DNA from: Flammeovirgaceae bacterium UBA5008
GTDB lineage: Bacteria; Bacteroidota; Bacteroidia; Cytophagales; Cyclobacteriaceae
DNA length: 64,000 nucleotides
Assembly (NCBI GenBank): GCA_002398365.1
Contig: DGYK01000063.1
Location: 19,904 to 83,903, forward strand
Reading direction: 5' to 3'
The position numbers were made by a program, and so were the translations under genes. This document shows positions 43,973 through 53,530 of the stretch, piece after piece. How positions within the stretch are numbered: the first letter of the stretch is position 1; the number at the start of each line of letters is the position of its first letter. A model generated the notes under the pieces. That model saw only the letters and a program-made list of their open reading frames with translations. It was not told where the DNA came from and ran no database searches.

Positions 43973-45076
43973 ATGCAACTAAAGAATTTCTTAGATAGTC
44001 TTATTTTGCTGGGAGCCATTCAGGGCTTCATTATTACCTTATTGCTATATCACAAAAAAGAAAAGTTGTATGCCAATAAGTTGCTGGCTGTAATCCTTTT
44101 TCTAATCTCGCTCGCTTGTTTGAATCTTTACTTGCTTAATCAAAACATATTAAATGGGTCTACCATCTGGACGATCATCTCGTTGATTATCCCGCTTGTT
44201 ATCATCATGCCGATCGGACCCCTGGTATATTTTTATACTGAATCACTTTACGTGCCTGGATTCAAACTCAATCACTCACAGCGGGTGCATTTTTATGCAA
44301 CTATTATTGACATCTTTCCCAGTTTCATTGGATTGATTTTTGTCTTAGGTGCTATTCTACAAATCATTACGAATGATGAATTTAAAGTTTGGGGCAATTT
44401 CATTTATCAGTATAATGTCTATGCCGATTTCCCCCGATGGTTGTCGGTTACTATATATACCACTCTGGCCTGGAGAAAATGGATTTTCAACCGTCAACCC
44501 GAGGCGATTTCATGGCCCAAACAATTTCTAATCAGCTTTGCTATTTTTCAAAGCATTTGGTTGCTGCACTTAATCCCTTACCTCATCCCATCATTGTCGG
44601 ATGCTTTACTCGATTGGGTGGGCTGGTATCCGGTTTACATCCCGTTGACGGTGATGGTCTATTGGCTGGGATTCAATGGTTATTTGAAAGCACGTCCTTC
44701 GATCACTGCAAAAAATATAGATGCTGAAACGATCCAAAAAACGCTGACAACATTAGAAAAAGTAGTGCATCATGATCGAATGTTCCTAAACCCCGAATTA
44801 ACGCTGAACGATGTGGTGAAAGCCACGAACATTCCACAGAAAACCATTTCAGCTGTATTAAATCAGCATGCCGGAAAGAGTTTTAATGAATTCATTAATC
44901 AATACCGAGTTGAAGAAGTAAAGAAACGATTATTGGAATCACAACCGCATCTCACTATCACCGGTATTGCCTTTGAATGTGGATTTAACTCGCAGGCAAC
45001 CTTTCAGCGCACATTCAAACAATTTACGGGCTTATCGCCTACCGAATTTATAACTCAGCAAGAAAAAAAGAGCTAA
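43973..45076 (+). CDS. Membrane-bound AraC-family transcription regulator
   Basis: 367 residues. The N-terminal two-thirds holds about six or seven hydrophobic helices (starting at 8-25), and the C-terminal 100 residues form an AraC HTH (LTLNDVVKATNIPQKTISAVL and ITGIAFECGFNSQATFQRTFK). Such regulators place a DNA-binding domain on the inner face of the membrane, linked to a sensing domain in the bilayer. It follows the WYL-like gene without a gap, and a perfect 18-bp palindrome lies just downstream. Confidence 0.88.
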   Translation: MQLKNFLDSLILLGAIQGFIITLLLYHKKEKLYANKLLAVILFLISLACLNLYLLNQNILNGSTIWTIISLIIPLVIIMPIGPLVYFYTESLYVPGFKLNHSQRVHFYATIIDIFPSFIGLIFVLGAILQIITNDEFKVWGNFIYQYNVYADFPRWLSVTIYTTLAWRKWIFNRQPEAISWPKQFLISFAIFQSIWLLHLIPYLIPSLSDALLDWVGWYPVYIPLTVMVYWLGFNGYLKARPSITAKNIDAETIQKTLTTLEKVVHHDRMFLNPELTLNDVVKATNIPQKTISAVLNQHAGKSFNEFINQYRVEEVKKRLLESQPHLTITGIAFECGFNSQATFQRTFKQFTGLSPTEFITQQEKKS

Positions 45077-45083
45077 ATCAACG

Positions 45084-45101
45084 CTCAAATCTAGATTTGA
45101 G
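45084..45101. promoter_or_regulatory. Perfect 18-bp palindrome between the AraC gene and the S41 peptidase
   Basis: CTCAAATCTAGATTTGAG is fully self-complementary, 45 bases before the peptidase ATG and 8 bases after the AraC-gene stop. It is followed by GAAGAAAAGG, not a T run, so a dimeric operator fits better than a terminator. Confidence 0.5.
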
Positions 45102-45145
45102 AAGAAAAGGAAGCCTCAGTAGCGTTTCTTTACTTCAAAAAAGCC

Positions 45146-46651
45146 ATGAAGCAGCCTCGCATTCTTTTTCTGACTCTTTTACTTTTACCCTTAATCGGCC
45201 TCGCACAACCGGATACGCTAGCAACGAAAATACTTTCACCTGAGCAGATGCAGAAAGATTTTAATTATCTGCGAAGAATTCTCACAGAAACACATCCGGG
45301 GCTTTATCGCTACACGCCCAAAGAAATAATGCAGGTAAAACTGGATAGCGTGTATCAATTACTTAACAAGCCATTGCCATTCTATGCGTTTTATAAAAAT
45401 GTTTTATCTGTCATCGCGAATGTTCGTTGTGCGCACACCAACGCATTACCCAGTGCTGATTTCAATCGCTACATTGGAAACATCCGCACATTTCCCTTCT
45501 TTCTATTTCCAATTGATAACAAACTGTATGTTATTTTTAATGGCAGCACCGATCCACAGATTACGTTGGGGTATGAGTTGGTGCAAATCAATGGTCGCTC
45601 TTCAGAGAGCATCATGCAGACGATCAAAAAACATTATTGGTCGGATGGATACATTGAGCTATCCAAGAACACGGCCTTGCAAGGAGGATCATTTAGTTTG
45701 TTTTACTACACGTTGATTGAACGCCCCGATCAGTTTGAGGTAACGTTCAGAGATTTGAATAGAAATCTCTATCGCGCCACCGTGCCGGCTCAGAAATACG
45801 GAGTTACCGAAAGGGCTTACACGAAAAATAAAATCAATCAGAAAGCGAATCAATTGTACAACCAACGCCACAAAAATCCCTGGCGATTGTCCTTTCCGGC
45901 TGATGTTCCCAATACCGCTCTTCTTCGCTTTGATGGGTTTGGTGGCAAGGGAATGACTACCGGTGAAAAAGCGAAGCAGGGGATGCGAAAATTCATGGAC
46001 GATGCCCTAAAAAAAATAGAATCTAAAAAGTGTACGAATCTGATTATTGATGTTCGAAGCAATCCGGGCGGGTGGGACAGTCAAGGCATTGAATTATTCA
46101 CCTATCTAATGAAACAAGACACAGCTGTGCAATATTACAGAAAGATGCATGCGCTGATGGATACTTCTGAATTTCTGGCATTTTCTGATCTTTCCATGGA
46201 GGATAAAAAAAACCTGAAAACCGAGTTAAAGAAAGAACCTGATGGTACTTATTCTTTGCGAAAAGAATTCTCTCCCGACTTGCAGCCACAAAAACCAAAG
46301 CCGAATCGATTTAGAGGCACTGTTTACATCTTACAAAATGAACGTTCATTTTCAACGACATCAGAATTTTTAGCCGCATGCAAAACGTATCAGCTAGGCA
46401 CACTGGTAGGAATGGAATGCGGTGGTGCCTACGAAGGAGGTAATGGAGCTAGTTTCATTCACGTAGAACTCCCTCACTCAAAAATTCAAATTGGTAGTCC
46501 ATTGGTGTATTATTTAAATGCCACGCGGGGGCAATTCCAAAGAGGACGCGGCACCATACCCGATCACTTCGTGGCGGTTGAACCTTCGGATTTAGTTAAC
46601 AACTACGACCGGCAGTTGGAGTTTGTGAAAAAACTTATTGGTAAGAAATAG
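45146..46651 (+). CDS. S41-family (tail-specific-type) secreted peptidase
   Basis: 501 residues, signal peptide to about A20. N-terminal helical domain (LRRILTETHPGLYRY) and PDZ-like part, then a C-terminal protease domain with LIIDVRSNPGGWDSQG and the serine segment RSFSTTSEFLAACK, matching the catalytic Ser of C-terminal processing peptidases. The usual lysine of the Ser/Lys dyad is not obvious to me. Periplasmic. Placed behind the AraC regulator and palindrome, which could control it. Confidence 0.84.
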   Translation: MKQPRILFLTLLLLPLIGLAQPDTLATKILSPEQMQKDFNYLRRILTETHPGLYRYTPKEIMQVKLDSVYQLLNKPLPFYAFYKNVLSVIANVRCAHTNALPSADFNRYIGNIRTFPFFLFPIDNKLYVIFNGSTDPQITLGYELVQINGRSSESIMQTIKKHYWSDGYIELSKNTALQGGSFSLFYYTLIERPDQFEVTFRDLNRNLYRATVPAQKYGVTERAYTKNKINQKANQLYNQRHKNPWRLSFPADVPNTALLRFDGFGGKGMTTGEKAKQGMRKFMDDALKKIESKKCTNLIIDVRSNPGGWDSQGIELFTYLMKQDTAVQYYRKMHALMDTSEFLAFSDLSMEDKKNLKTELKKEPDGTYSLRKEFSPDLQPQKPKPNRFRGTVYILQNERSFSTTSEFLAACKTYQLGTLVGMECGGAYEGGNGASFIHVELPHSKIQIGSPLVYYLNATRGQFQRGRGTIPDHFVAVEPSDLVNNYDRQLEFVKKLIGKK

Positions 46652-46800
46652 GACAATCATTCTCCGTCCAACTATTTTCTTAAATAATTGAACGTTTCTG
46701 TGGTTCAGGTGTACTGCGCTACGAATTGCTTTATTTGATCTTGGCTCGCGGGCAAGCAAATAACAATCGAATGGACATGTTACACCGGATAAAAATCACT

Positions 46801-48792
46801 ATGAAACAATTACTTATTTTACTCGTGGCGCTTCCCCTACTGGGCTTGAGCTCACCTGCCGAACGTATTCTTCCAAAAACATTGGAAATAAAAACACTTG
46901 CATGGTATACCGATCAGGCAAAAGCATGGAAAATGGAAACAACCTCATCGGCTACCAACCCATTGGCATGGCTTAATTACTACACCGCTTCAGTATTTGC
47001 ACAAGAGCCTCCACAAAAGCTTTCTGAAATTATTCGGCAAATGGAAACTGCCGTACCGGATTCATTTGAATTACTTGTGGTAAAAGGTTGGAACAAAGGA
47101 CTTACCGCAGAAGCACAATCATTTTTAAAAACTGCCTACGCACGCAATCCGGAAAGGCCGGAAACCTATGCGCTCTTGCAGTTGCTTTCAGAGTATGAAC
47201 TAGATCCTTCCGGCCGATCTCAGTTTAGCGATCTTCTGTTGAAAGGTGCTCAGGTATCTGCTTCACTTCTTAACTACAGTTACAATGTGCTTCAATCAGT
47301 TGCTCCTTCCTCCATTTTAATTACCGAAGGAGAAAACACTACTATACCATTGTATATGTTGCAAGATGCGTATGGTATCCGCAAAGATGTTTGTATTATC
47401 AATTTAGAAATGCTGAATGATGCCAACTATCTCCAACGAAAGTTCAAAGCAGCGAATATCAGTTACACCAACAGTGGACCGTGGAATACCTCCGCACTTT
47501 GTGCCATTCTGCCAAAAGAAAATGTGGGTAAAAAATTCTACTATGCATTAACCATTCCCAAAGAAAATGTACAAACTATTAAAGAATACCTGTATGTGGT
47601 AGGGCTTGCATCGCTGCACAGTTTAACCAACGTGGATAACATTTCGCAAATCCGAAAAAATCTTGAAAAAGAATTTTTGATGGACTATCTGTTGGTGGAC
47701 TTCAATGGCAAATCAAGCCACGATGCCGGAAAGCAATTCAGTCCCAATTATTTATTGCCGATGATTCTGTTATATGAATCGTATATCAAAGAGGGGTCAA
47801 TCGAAAAGGCACGAGAGTTAAAAAAAGTGATGGAAAAAATCGCAAAAGATACAGGCAACGAAAGTATCATGGCGCGTTTTCTAGATAATGCCCCTGAAGA
47901 GATTCCTTACTACCCTTCAAAGGTAAATATCAAATCGGTAGATGATGGCTTTAGACAAGTCTATCAAACGATCTACGCCTTTGATTCGGAAGTGACGAAC
48001 GAACAATACAATCTTTTTTTGAATTACTTGAAGGATCACAATATGACGGATCTCTATGAAAAATACAAGTTCGATTTTTCTGAATACAGTGAACCAACTC
48101 TTTCACTGATGAAAGGATACACATCCGATCACGTCTCAACAAAAAAGAATAAAGGCTTCTCAAGTTATCCGGCTGTCAATCTATCGTATGAGGCCGCAGT
48201 GGCGTATTGTGATTGGCTTACCGAACAATACAACCGTTCACCTGATCATAAGTATAAAAAAGTAAAGTTCCGCTTACCTTCATTGAACGAATGGCAATTG
48301 GCGGCTGCCGGAATAAAAAACCCAACATCCTTGAATCCAAATGAACAAAAAGTGGAAGTACGTTACACGGCTCCGGGAAAAGAATTTGATAAAGACTATG
48401 AAAAGAGAATTGTCTCGTTAAGTGACGCGGACATTCTTTATCCTTGGTTCCGATATTATGGCTTACGCAATAGCCCGATCAACAATAAAGGTTGCTACTT
48501 GGGAAATTTTAAAGTGCCTGATCAAATTACCTGTCCCGGCATAAAGAAGATCGGATTAGGAGCAGCGGATGGTTTCTTTGCTATGAGCGCTACCAAGGTG
48601 TATTTTCCTAATGATATTGGATTATACGATGTAGTGGGCAACGTAGCAGAAATGATTCAGGAAAAAGGGAAAGCGTGTGGTGGAAGTTGGAATCACGTTC
48701 CGGAAGAGTCAACCATCAAAAGCATCAACAGTTACACCAAACCGGATGCGGCTGTCGGATTCAGAATTTTCATGGAAGTAATTGAGAAATAA
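46801..48792 (+). CDS. Secreted protein with DUF2723-like segment and FGE-fold domain, catalytic cysteines absent
   Basis: 663 residues from ATG 46801 (hydrophobic leader MKQLLILLVALPLLGL); the ORF's earlier TTG/ATG starts add a polar stretch and are rejected. The middle contains YSYNVLQSVAPSSILITEGEN and a following dIplymLQ..yGirkDV, like the periplasmic part of Bacteroidota DUF2723 proteins. The C-terminus (about 400-663) is an FGE/SUMF1 fold (FDSEVTNEQYNLFL, AVAYCDWL, LYDVVGNVAEMI, CGGSWNHV, AVGFRIF). The CxxxxC pair that does catalysis in true FGE is missing (NHVPEES there). So it is probably a binding/structural version, as in GldJ/GldK gliding lipoproteins. Confidence 0.78.
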   Translation: MKQLLILLVALPLLGLSSPAERILPKTLEIKTLAWYTDQAKAWKMETTSSATNPLAWLNYYTASVFAQEPPQKLSEIIRQMETAVPDSFELLVVKGWNKGLTAEAQSFLKTAYARNPERPETYALLQLLSEYELDPSGRSQFSDLLLKGAQVSASLLNYSYNVLQSVAPSSILITEGENTTIPLYMLQDAYGIRKDVCIINLEMLNDANYLQRKFKAANISYTNSGPWNTSALCAILPKENVGKKFYYALTIPKENVQTIKEYLYVVGLASLHSLTNVDNISQIRKNLEKEFLMDYLLVDFNGKSSHDAGKQFSPNYLLPMILLYESYIKEGSIEKARELKKVMEKIAKDTGNESIMARFLDNAPEEIPYYPSKVNIKSVDDGFRQVYQTIYAFDSEVTNEQYNLFLNYLKDHNMTDLYEKYKFDFSEYSEPTLSLMKGYTSDHVSTKKNKGFSSYPAVNLSYEAAVAYCDWLTEQYNRSPDHKYKKVKFRLPSLNEWQLAAAGIKNPTSLNPNEQKVEVRYTAPGKEFDKDYEKRIVSLSDADILYPWFRYYGLRNSPINNKGCYLGNFKVPDQITCPGIKKIGLGAADGFFAMSATKVYFPNDIGLYDVVGNVAEMIQEKGKACGGSWNHVPEESTIKSINSYTKPDAAVGFRIFMEVIEK

Positions 48793-48797
48793 ACTTC

Positions 48798-49379
48798 GTG
48801 CTATTTTTTAATCATGATTTAAAAAAACTGTCAGACGAAGCGCTGATGGAGAAAGCAAGCCAAGGAAGTGAGCGGGCATTGGAGGTGATTTATCATCGCT
48901 ATAGCCAGCCACTTCTTCGGTATTTCTATCGGATGCTTTGGAAGGACAAGCCGAAAGCTGAAGATTTTCTACACGATCTGTTTATTCGATTGTTAGATAA
49001 CCAATCGGCCTTTGACTCAAGTCGGAAATTTTCTACGTGGTTGTATTCGATTGCGCACAACATGTGCAAGAACGAATATCGAAAGCAGGTTTTTCGAAAG
49101 CAGGCAAACAGTCTAATGGTAATTTCTGATCACACAACTGAGTCTGCAGGCAATCAAATGGATCAGCTTGCGTTTCAACAAAAGCTGGATCAAGTATTAT
49201 CAGAAGAAGATGAAGATGTGCGCACCATGTTCGCTTTACGCTTCGAATTGGAAATGGAGGTAACCGAAATTGCCCACATTCTTCAATGCCCGGAAGGAAC
49301 CGTCAAATCAAGATTGTTTTATTTAAAAAAGCGGTTAGCGAATCGTTTACAGCAATATAAGTTGGTTTTAGAAAAATAA
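48798..49379 (+). CDS. ECF RNA polymerase sigma factor
   Basis: 193 residues starting at GTG 48798, 5 bases after the FGE-fold gene's stop. Region 2 (FLHDLFIRLLD and KFSTWLYSIAHNMCKNEYRK) and region 4 (EVTEIAHILQCPEGTVKSRLFYLKKRL) are clear. Third ECF sigma gene in the window. It is followed by a single-pass protein that is its likely anti-sigma factor. The tight coupling to the FGE-fold gene suggests the latter belongs to the same signalling unit. Confidence 0.87.
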   Translation: MLFFNHDLKKLSDEALMEKASQGSERALEVIYHRYSQPLLRYFYRMLWKDKPKAEDFLHDLFIRLLDNQSAFDSSRKFSTWLYSIAHNMCKNEYRKQVFRKQANSLMVISDHTTESAGNQMDQLAFQQKLDQVLSEEDEDVRTMFALRFELEMEVTEIAHILQCPEGTVKSRLFYLKKRLANRLQQYKLVLEK

Positions 49380-49384
49380 TAAGT

Positions 49385-49951
49385 ATGGAAAACATCGATC
49401 AAATCGAAAAACTTCTTCAGTCACGCAGTTATCAGGAATTAACAGCTGCTGAAAGAGAGTTCGTTAACACGGTCATTGATTCGGAAGAAGAGTATGAAGA
49501 AATGCGAAAAGTAAATTTTTCGTTGAGTGAAATAAAACATCAGTCACCCGTCTTTCAATCTTCGGCTGTGTGGCGGAAAATTAAAAGCACGCGTCACGCA
49601 ACTCGCACTGTTTTAGCTTATCCTTGGTATGCAAAGCCAATTCCCTCTTACGCAGCAGCAGCTATTGTAATTTTAGTTGGTAGCATTGCCTGGTTCTTTG
49701 GCTCAACGAGTCATCAACCATTGATCGTTGAAAAAACTACCCTGCAGACAGACACTGTTTTCCTCGCAGCCAAACCCGATACGATTGTCAGAGAAAAAAT
49801 TGTTTACCGAACGATTGTAGAACGAGTAAAAGAAAATATGCCTTTGGTCAATCAAACCAATTCAACTGACAAAACCATGTCTGCGCAAAAGGGTGTAACT
49901 ATGTTGGACAAAGAAGAACTTGGAAGATTGTTAGTTTCCGGTTCACGCTAG
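49385..49951 (+). CDS. Single-pass anti-sigma-like protein
   Basis: 188 residues. Cytoplasmic N-terminus (1-75) of the short helical type seen in Bacteroidota anti-sigma factors (LTAAEREFVNTVIDSEEEYEEM), transmembrane helix about 87-106, and an 80-residue periplasmic tail. No zinc motif. It begins 5 bases after the sigma gene, so they form a pair. It abuts the convergent saccharopine-dehydrogenase-like gene with no gap. Confidence 0.72.
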   Translation: MENIDQIEKLLQSRSYQELTAAEREFVNTVIDSEEEYEEMRKVNFSLSEIKHQSPVFQSSAVWRKIKSTRHATRTVLAYPWYAKPIPSYAAAAIVILVGSIAWFFGSTSHQPLIVEKTTLQTDTVFLAAKPDTIVREKIVYRTIVERVKENMPLVNQTNSTDKTMSAQKGVTMLDKEELGRLLVSGSR

Positions 49952-51013
49952 TTATAAATCCATACGCTTTGTAGTTTCCACTTCCATAATCAATTCTGCA
50001 CCGTAAGCCATAGCGGGTGTCTGATAACCCGGTTTAAAATTTCCTGCTAAAATCTTTTGGGCGATGTTAACAGCTGTATGTGCTGTAAGGGTATATCCAC
50101 TCAGCGTTTCCAATCGACTTACACATTCTTTGCCGGATGCATCCCACACTTTGCCCCATAAAAAGCTTCGGCCACTCTCACGCTTCTCATCGCTCGGGCC
50201 GGCCGGCTTCTTATCTATTTTCTTCAACATGTAATTTTTCACCCACTGCATGCGCAACAGCCAGTTGAAATAATTGCTGCGCTTCGCATTGGCAATCATG
50301 GCATCGGTCGCTCCGGTGTATACTTCAATGTTAGGAATACCCGTGCTGCGCCAGGCGGTCGAAATATCGCCCCACGGTATGCAAAGTGTTTTTGTTTTGA
50401 ATGCGCCAAAATCGATCTCTTGCACTTTTGATCCCAACGCACAGAAAGTTAGTTCACCATCTTTGCGAATGAGGCCACCATATCCCAACCCTTCCGTCAT
50501 GCTTTTGGCGGTTCCGCGAGAAAGACCACCCTTACTCATAGTAAATGCCAACTGCAAATGGGTTGCCGAAGGAAGTCTATTCTTTAAATGAAGCGCCAAA
50601 CAATCTGATGGCACTACGTCAAAGCCGGTGCCGGGCATAATCATCAAGCCCAACTCTTTCGCTTTCGCATCCAATAAAGCCAGTGATTCAAAAACCTGGT
50701 ACTCTCCAGTGATGTCTGTATAATGTGTTTGCGTAGCTAAGCAAGCATCACTCATCGCTTTTGCCGTGTGGCGAAACGGACCTCCACAGTGAATGACTAA
50801 CGCGGCCGGAGCCAATAATTTTTTCAATCCTTCTACATCATTGCTTTCCACTACCTGATAGGAAAATCCGGTTTGTTCGCTCTGCGCCTGAAGCAATGCT
50901 GCATTGCGTCCGGCCAGTACCACGTTTAAATTTTTTGCTTTGCAAAGATTAACGATGAGTTTGCCGGTATAGCCATACGAACCATACACTACGATTTGTG
51001 AAGAGTTTTTCAT
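49952..51013 (-). CDS. Saccharopine dehydrogenase-like NAD(P)-binding protein
   Basis: 353 residues. N-terminal YGSYGYTGKLIV nucleotide loop and LAGRN, then CGGPF with HYTDITGEYQV, the pattern of the trans-acting enoyl reductase/saccharopine dehydrogenase family. The natural substrate of soluble bacterial members is unknown. It converges with the anti-sigma-like gene with zero spacing. Confidence 0.86.
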   Translation of the reverse strand: MKNSSQIVVYGSYGYTGKLIVNLCKAKNLNVVLAGRNAALLQAQSEQTGFSYQVVESNDVEGLKKLLAPAALVIHCGGPFRHTAKAMSDACLATQTHYTDITGEYQVFESLALLDAKAKELGLMIMPGTGFDVVPSDCLALHLKNRLPSATHLQLAFTMSKGGLSRGTAKSMTEGLGYGGLIRKDGELTFCALGSKVQEIDFGAFKTKTLCIPWGDISTAWRSTGIPNIEVYTGATDAMIANAKRSNYFNWLLRMQWVKNYMLKKIDKKPAGPSDEKRESGRSFLWGKVWDASGKECVSRLETLSGYTLTAHTAVNIAQKILAGNFKPGYQTPAMAYGAELIMEVETTKRMDL

Positions 51014-51043
51014 TGGTAGGATATTAAGCGCATGGATGCGCTA

Positions 51044-51460
51044 CTATTTTAATCGTTCTACTTCCGTAACAAAATACTTGGTGTCGCCACGCCAGAAAAA
51101 TTTCGCGAGTCGCTCTTCGTACTTCAAACTCACGCGCTCTCCGCTCAGCGATGCTTCTTCCAAAGCCTTTATCACCGCCTCCTGATCCGACTCCACCGAA
51201 AACTCAAATGACTCTGAAACTAAGTTGGGTGATTTGTTGGCGCCAAAGGTTTGTAAATTGAGTTGCCCCTCATACGTTTTAAACACCCACCCTTTTTTGC
51301 TGATTTTCACCACCATCCCCGAGCGCACTCCTTCCGAATAGGTGCCCCAATACGAAAAACTAAAAACAGCAATCACACCAATGATCGCGATCAGGAAGAT
51401 ACGTTTGATCCATTTTATCATTACTGTCTTTGTATTTTGTAGCCAGGATTGATTTTCCAT
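51044..51460 (-). CDS. Conserved single-pass membrane protein of Bacteroidota
   Basis: 138 residues. One helix (about residues 17-34) after a basic start, then an extracytoplasmic domain of about 100 residues rich in strands (YSEGVRSGMVVKISKKGWVFKTYEG). Homologues are sometimes labelled 6-phosphogluconate dehydrogenase in databases without any sequence support. Lies 4 bases downstream of lgt, so probably in its operon. An internal ATG 13 codons later is a possible alternative start. Confidence 0.7.
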   Translation of the reverse strand: MENQSWLQNTKTVMIKWIKRIFLIAIIGVIAVFSFSYWGTYSEGVRSGMVVKISKKGWVFKTYEGQLNLQTFGANKSPNLVSESFEFSVESDQEAVIKALEEASLSGERVSLKYEERLAKFFWRGDTKYFVTEVERLK

Positions 51461-51464
51461 AGAG

Positions 51465-52241
51465 TCAACGTTTAGTCAAGGTAGCTTTTCTATTTAACTT
51501 AACATAGAAATAGATGGCAACAAGAATAACCAGCAGGGAAATGAACTGCGAATTGGACAACCAATCACCAATCACAAAACCTCTATCTAAGTCGCCACGC
51601 AAAGTTTCGAGCACGCTTCTACCGATGGCATACAAAATGAGGTAAAGTAAAAATTGTTGGCCGTCAAATCGCTTGTACTTCTTTTGAATCAATAAGAAAA
51701 TCAAAATGCTGAAGATAAATGCAGCTTCGTAGAGTTGTGTCGGATGTAAAGGGACATTCAGCGGATTCGCCTGACAAGCCGTATCGGTAAAAACTACACT
51801 TAAAAAATGATCGGTTGGTAATCCATAGCAACAACCCGCATTGAAACAGCCGATCCGGCCAAAGCCATGAACAATACAAGTTACCACCGCCATAATATCC
51901 AACATGCCAGCAACCGGCAATTGATTTTTTTTGAAATACCAAAGCATCAATGGAATGGCCGTTAGCAACGATCCGTAAAAAACAAATCCACTTCCTGAAA
52001 ACAATTTGGATGGGTTGCTGAAATAGATCGTTGGATTTTCGAACAGTAGAAAAAATTTACCGCCCACTACACCCGCGAAAATGAGTAACACAAAAAGCAG
52101 GTTCGCCTGATCGAATGACATGCCATATTGAATTTTCCCTTGACGCCACATGTACAATCCACCCAGCACCGCACCCAAGGCAATACAAAACCCATATGTG
52201 TAGATTTTAATTGACCCGAACTCGAAAAGAACAGGATGCAT
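51465..52241 (-). CDS. lgt: Prolipoprotein diacylglyceryl transferase Lgt
   Basis: 258 residues from the ATG at 52241 (MHPVLFEFGSIKIYTYG); an in-frame extension upstream lacks conservation. Seven or so membrane helices and the Lgt signature GRIGCFNAGCCYG. It transfers diacylglycerol from phosphatidylglycerol to the lipobox cysteine of prolipoproteins, the first step of lipoprotein maturation. It starts 10 bases past the barrel-protein stop. Confidence 0.95.
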   Translation of the reverse strand: MHPVLFEFGSIKIYTYGFCIALGAVLGGLYMWRQGKIQYGMSFDQANLLFVLLIFAGVVGGKFFLLFENPTIYFSNPSKLFSGSGFVFYGSLLTAIPLMLWYFKKNQLPVAGMLDIMAVVTCIVHGFGRIGCFNAGCCYGLPTDHFLSVVFTDTACQANPLNVPLHPTQLYEAAFIFSILIFLLIQKKYKRFDGQQFLLYLILYAIGRSVLETLRGDLDRGFVIGDWLSNSQFISLLVILVAIYFYVKLNRKATLTKR

Positions 52242-52251
52242 ATTTCTCTGA

Positions 52252-53403
52252 TTAAAATGATTCTGCGAGTACGATGTAGTAATTGATAGAGCCTCCCGTG
52301 CCAGCCGCAACATCAAATCGGAGGTTCAGTTTGTCTTGCTTCAGGACAGCAACACGCAAGCCTGTACCAATGGATGGTTTCAATCGATCAAAACTAATCT
52401 CACCAAAATTATTGGCTACCTGCCCGGCACCTAAAAATGCAACAGCTCCCACTCTTCCTTTAATCGGAAAACGATATTCCGCTTGCACACCCATAAATTT
52501 TAAATCGCGGTAACGTCCAGCCCAGTAGCCGCGCATCATGTTGTTTCCCCCCAGAATCGCCAGGTTTCGATACGGCACATCTCCAAAATTAAATGTATTC
52601 AAGCTTTGAATCGCTAACACACTGCGCTTCGTCACTTTGATAAATTTCCGATAATCAATTTCTAATGTTTGGAAATTATAATCACTTCCGACTGATTTAT
52701 TGAAGTTAGAAAAGCGCACGCGAAAAAGTTCTCCGCGATCGGGCACATACGCATGATTTCGTGAATCGTGATTGATAAATAAACTGTAACCAAAAACCGT
52801 ATATGATTTTTGATCATATACACCTTTCACTAAATCTCGATCAAAGTAGCCACCAGCTATGTATTCAATGTTGAACACGCGTTGATAATCAACCCCGGCA
52901 CCTAAAAACAAATTGCCATACACCTTACGGTACAACTGCGGGTTGATATAAAACTGGGTGAACGTATAACTCTCCGACACGTTGTTGTCCGTGTTATTTC
53001 CTATACCCCAAAATTTATCGGGAAATTTGCTAAATGAGTTTTCAAAACGAATGATATAGCGCTCTTTGGGAAGGAATATATTAGCACCCAAAGCAATCAA
53101 AATTTGATTATTGAGTGTATATAAAATACCCGAAGGCATGGTGGACACTCTTAGGAGGGAATCTTTCTTATCCGTTTTAAAAACATAGGCGTTTGCTACC
53201 CCAAATACCCAACTGGTCTCTGTGGAGAGAGCAACCAATGGGAACACCAAAAACTTGTTTTTATAAGCCGGCTTAACTGAATCTTTCCTGGTAAAAAAGT
53301 GAGGCTCCTGATTAATATTTGGCTCCAGATTTTGGCCAAAGCATGAGATGTTCTGCGCTGCTAAAAGGATCAGCAAACAAAAAAAACGAGATGTTAAACT
53401 CAT
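52252..53403 (-). CDS. Omp85/BamA-type outer-membrane surface antigen protein
   Basis: 383 residues from ATG 53403, where a signal peptide begins (MSLTSRFFCLLILLAAQN); 75 more in-frame codons upstream cover the hpf terminator and are not coding. The mature region is beta-rich and resembles the barrel domain of Omp85-family surface antigens (segments like GDVPYRNLAILGGNNMMRGY, the last part of which is the conserved xRGY). No POTRA repeats are obvious. It may be a stand-alone barrel of the patatin/BamA-like group. Transcribed toward lgt. Confidence 0.76.
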   Translation of the reverse strand: MSLTSRFFCLLILLAAQNISCFGQNLEPNINQEPHFFTRKDSVKPAYKNKFLVFPLVALSTETSWVFGVANAYVFKTDKKDSLLRVSTMPSGILYTLNNQILIALGANIFLPKERYIIRFENSFSKFPDKFWGIGNNTDNNVSESYTFTQFYINPQLYRKVYGNLFLGAGVDYQRVFNIEYIAGGYFDRDLVKGVYDQKSYTVFGYSLFINHDSRNHAYVPDRGELFRVRFSNFNKSVGSDYNFQTLEIDYRKFIKVTKRSVLAIQSLNTFNFGDVPYRNLAILGGNNMMRGYWAGRYRDLKFMGVQAEYRFPIKGRVGAVAFLGAGQVANNFGEISFDRLKPSIGTGLRVAVLKQDKLNLRFDVAAGTGGSINYYIVLAESF

Positions 53404-53477
53404 GATAGCAAAGCCACTAGACGCCAAGTAAGCATCAAAAGTAGTCTTTTTTTTGAAGCCCGAGGAATGAAAACAAA

Positions 53478-53505
53478 GAAAGCCACCCAAGTTTGAGTGG
53501 CTTTC
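53478..53505 (-). terminator. Terminator after hpf
   Basis: GAAAGCCAC (53478-53486)/GTGGCTTTC (53497-53505) with an inner partly paired loop. On the minus strand it is followed by TTTGTTTT, 26 bases past the hpf stop. Confidence 0.75.
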
Positions 53506-53530
53506 CGGTAGTATCGTTAATCTTGTTGAA

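Noticed and set aside
46726..46800. 25-codon extension of the FGE-fold protein
   Set aside because: Would place a polar segment before a clean signal peptide; ATG 46801 is chosen.
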